This document shows, in pieces, positions 30,763-32,207 of a stretch of DNA of 32,207 bases (positions are counted from its first letter, which is position 1; the number at the start of each line of letters is the position of its first letter). Where the stretch lies: IMG/VR virus record IMGVR_UViG_3300030202_001152, positions 1 to 32,207 of that record; one strand, 5' to 3'. The position numbers were made by a program, and so were the translations under genes. Source of the stretch: a virus. The notes below the pieces were generated by a model that was not told the origin of the DNA, searched no databases, and saw only the letters and a program-made list of their open reading frames with translations.

Positions 30763-32207
30763 ATGGCAAAAATAACAGACTTAGGAACTCTAGCAAAAAC
30801 TTCAGTAGCAAGTACAGATTTTTTACTTGTAACAAGTAGTGCTACAGGACAATCTAAAAAATTAACAGTAGAAAGCCTATTTCCAGCTGTATCTACAGCA
30901 GGGAGTAGCAGTGAAACATTATATAATAGTGCAACACTAACAAATAAAAATCAAATAGCTTTTAAAGGTATAAAGAGTGGTGATACAGGTTTACTAACTG
31001 TAGGAACAACTTCTAGTAATCTTGTATTAACAGTATTAGAAGCTGGTATTGATCTTAGTTTATGTAACAATGCTACATCTGGATTTATAACTGGTGTAGA
31101 TTTTTCCGGAACAGTTACAGGAGAATGTGGAGTAACAAACGGAGGTACTGGTTTATCTACAGTAGCAAAAGGATCTGTACTATATGCAAGTAACACAGAT
31201 ACAATAGCTGCATCAACTGCAATGTCTACAAATGGACAATTACTTATTGGTAATGCAACTAATGGTTATCCATCAGTAGCAACACTTACTGCAGGAACAG
31301 GTGTAACAATAACTAATGCTGCAGGAGCAATTACAATTGCAGCTTCAATAGCTAATGCAGAATCAAACATAGATATGCGTAATGCAGCAAATAGTACTAC
31401 ATACAACATAGATTTAGTTGGAGGTACAGCATTTATATCTGGAGATGGATCTGCAGAAGGTTTAACAGTAGACAATGACGGTAAAGTATTTATAGGACAA
31501 TCAACTCCTACAGCAGCTTTTGCTGATAGTTTAAATATAAAAGGAGGAATTAGATTTACTAATACAGATGCTCCTACAATAAAACCAACAGCTACTACAT
31601 CGAGTACAGCTGGACAAGCAGTAACAATTGAAGGTGGTAGTAGTGCAGGAGCGGCAGCTGGTGCTTTAAATTTAAAAGGAGGTACGGCATCAGGAAACGG
31701 AGCAGGTGGAAATGTAGTAATTTGTGCAGGTAGAGATACTTCTGGTTCTTCTGATGGTAATGTACAACTAAAAACTTACACAGGAGGTACAGAAACTGCA
31801 GGATTAACTGTTGCAGCAGAAGGACAAAATGTAACAGTTGATACAGGTAATTTAGTTATTACTCAAGCAGCTAAAGGTCTTGTACATACAGGCACAGGAA
31901 CAGTTACACAAGCTTCAAATCACACAACAGGAGTTACAATTAATGCAACTTCTGGTAGAATAACATTAGCGGCATCAGCTTTAGCTGCAGCAACTAATGC
32001 AGAATTTACTGTAACGAATAGTACAGTAACTGCTAACTCAATTATTTTAATAACAGTGCAAGATGAGAATACAACTGATAATGCACAGTTAACTGCGTGT
32101 ACGCACACAATAGCGAGTGGTAGTTTTAAAATATCGTTACATAATCCAGCGGCTACTGGAGCAACATCAGCCACAGCAAGTAAAATTCACTTTTTAGTGA
32201 TTAATTA
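30763..32207 (+). CDS. Tail fibre protein, stop codon at or just beyond right edge
   Basis: This frame starts at ATG 30763, 10 nt after the giant fibre gene, and stays open for 481 codons to the window end, leaving two bases TA. The product (MAKITDLGTLAKTSVASTDF...) has the plain Gly/Ser/Thr/Ala-rich, repetitive composition of phage tail fibres, with CGVTNGGTGLSTVAKGSVLY, SIANAESNIDMRNAANSTTY and SNHTTGVTINATSGRITLAA. The end (KIHFLVIN) resembles the terminal strand of many such fibres, so the stop probably falls on the very next base (TAA or TAG). It is likely a second receptor-binding or collar fibre. Confidence 0.8.
   Translation, partial: MAKITDLGTLAKTSVASTDFLLVTSSATGQSKKLTVESLFPAVSTAGSSSETLYNSATLTNKNQIAFKGIKSGDTGLLTVGTTSSNLVLTVLEAGIDLSLCNNATSGFITGVDFSGTVTGECGVTNGGTGLSTVAKGSVLYASNTDTIAASTAMSTNGQLLIGNATNGYPSVATLTAGTGVTITNAAGAITIAASIANAESNIDMRNAANSTTYNIDLVGGTAFISGDGSAEGLTVDNDGKVFIGQSTPTAAFADSLNIKGGIRFTNTDAPTIKPTATTSSTAGQAVTIEGGSSAGAAAGALNLKGGTASGNGAGGNVVICAGRDTSGSSDGNVQLKTYTGGTETAGLTVAAEGQNVTVDTGNLVITQAAKGLVHTGTGTVTQASNHTTGVTINATSGRITLAASALAAATNAEFTVTNSTVTANSIILITVQDENTTDNAQLTACTHTIASGSFKISLHNPAATGATSATASKIHFLVIN

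Noticed and set aside
30951-32174. Three minus-strand open frames opposite the right-end fibre gene
   Set aside because: They mirror a repetitive Thr/Gly/Ala-rich gene on the plus strand, and no minus-strand promoter or coupling is seen.
1-32207. CRISPR array, insertion sequence or integrase with attachment site
   Set aside because: No regularly spaced repeats, transposase or integrase motifs, or tRNA-end duplication is visible in the window.

Overview
The window is a piece of a double-stranded DNA bacteriophage genome. It is AT-rich and densely coding, and has no rRNA, tRNA, CRISPR or insertion sequence that I can see. A Bacteroidetes (probably flavobacterial, aquatic) host is suggested by three things. 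First, promoters fit the Bacteroidetes pattern TTTG-N19-21-TAnnTTTG, best at 3532-3563 (minus) and 10564-10596 (plus). Second, starts sit in A-rich leaders without Shine-Dalgarno sequences. Third, a giant fibre protein carries GCTDP...DDGSC repeats and a SprB-like module, both typical of Bacteroidetes surface proteins. The gene set (family A polymerase, uracil-DNA glycosylase, DnaB-type helicase, SF2 helicase, RecA-like ATPase, HU/IHF-like protein, terminase-portal-capsid block) resembles crAss-like and Cellulophaga-type phages. That placement is inference from memory, not a search.

Layout. Positions 1-8598 hold a leftward (minus) replication block: a partial ssDNA-binding-type protein, a 129-aa basic/acidic protein, a RecA-like ATPase, a 46-aa small ORF, DnaB-like helicase, a 183-aa helicase-adjacent protein, SF2 helicase, a 100-aa protein, uracil-DNA glycosylase, DNA polymerase, and a string of small proteins including two single-pass membrane proteins. 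Positions 8599-10613 are a regulatory hub with two small early-type genes (8748-9338 and 9888-10142) separated by unusually long, structured non-coding DNA. Positions 10614-32207 are a rightward (plus) morphogenesis block: GroES-like co-chaperonin, winged-helix-like protein, zinc-ribbon protein, HU/IHF-like protein, putative small terminase, large terminase, SET-domain protein, portal, virion protein with a lysozyme-like end, acidic scaffold, major capsid protein, a neck/adaptor-type protein, abundant virion proteins, a Cys-rich protein, the 1560-aa fibre and a second fibre that reaches the right edge.

Many genes overlap by 1-50 nt (ATGA, TAATG), so they are probably translated as coupled operons. 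The divergent arrangement places control of both arms in the 8.6-10.6 kb hub.

The most unusual content is RNA-like structure that no gene explains: a 106-nt three-way junction at 8617-8722 whose imperfect pairs become G-U only in minus-strand RNA; a 14-bp stem of the same kind at 9640-9717; a roughly 250-nt promoter-linked structured element at 10307-10556; and a branched, possibly bistable element after the capsid gene (22037-22130). I do not recognise any of these as a known RNA family.
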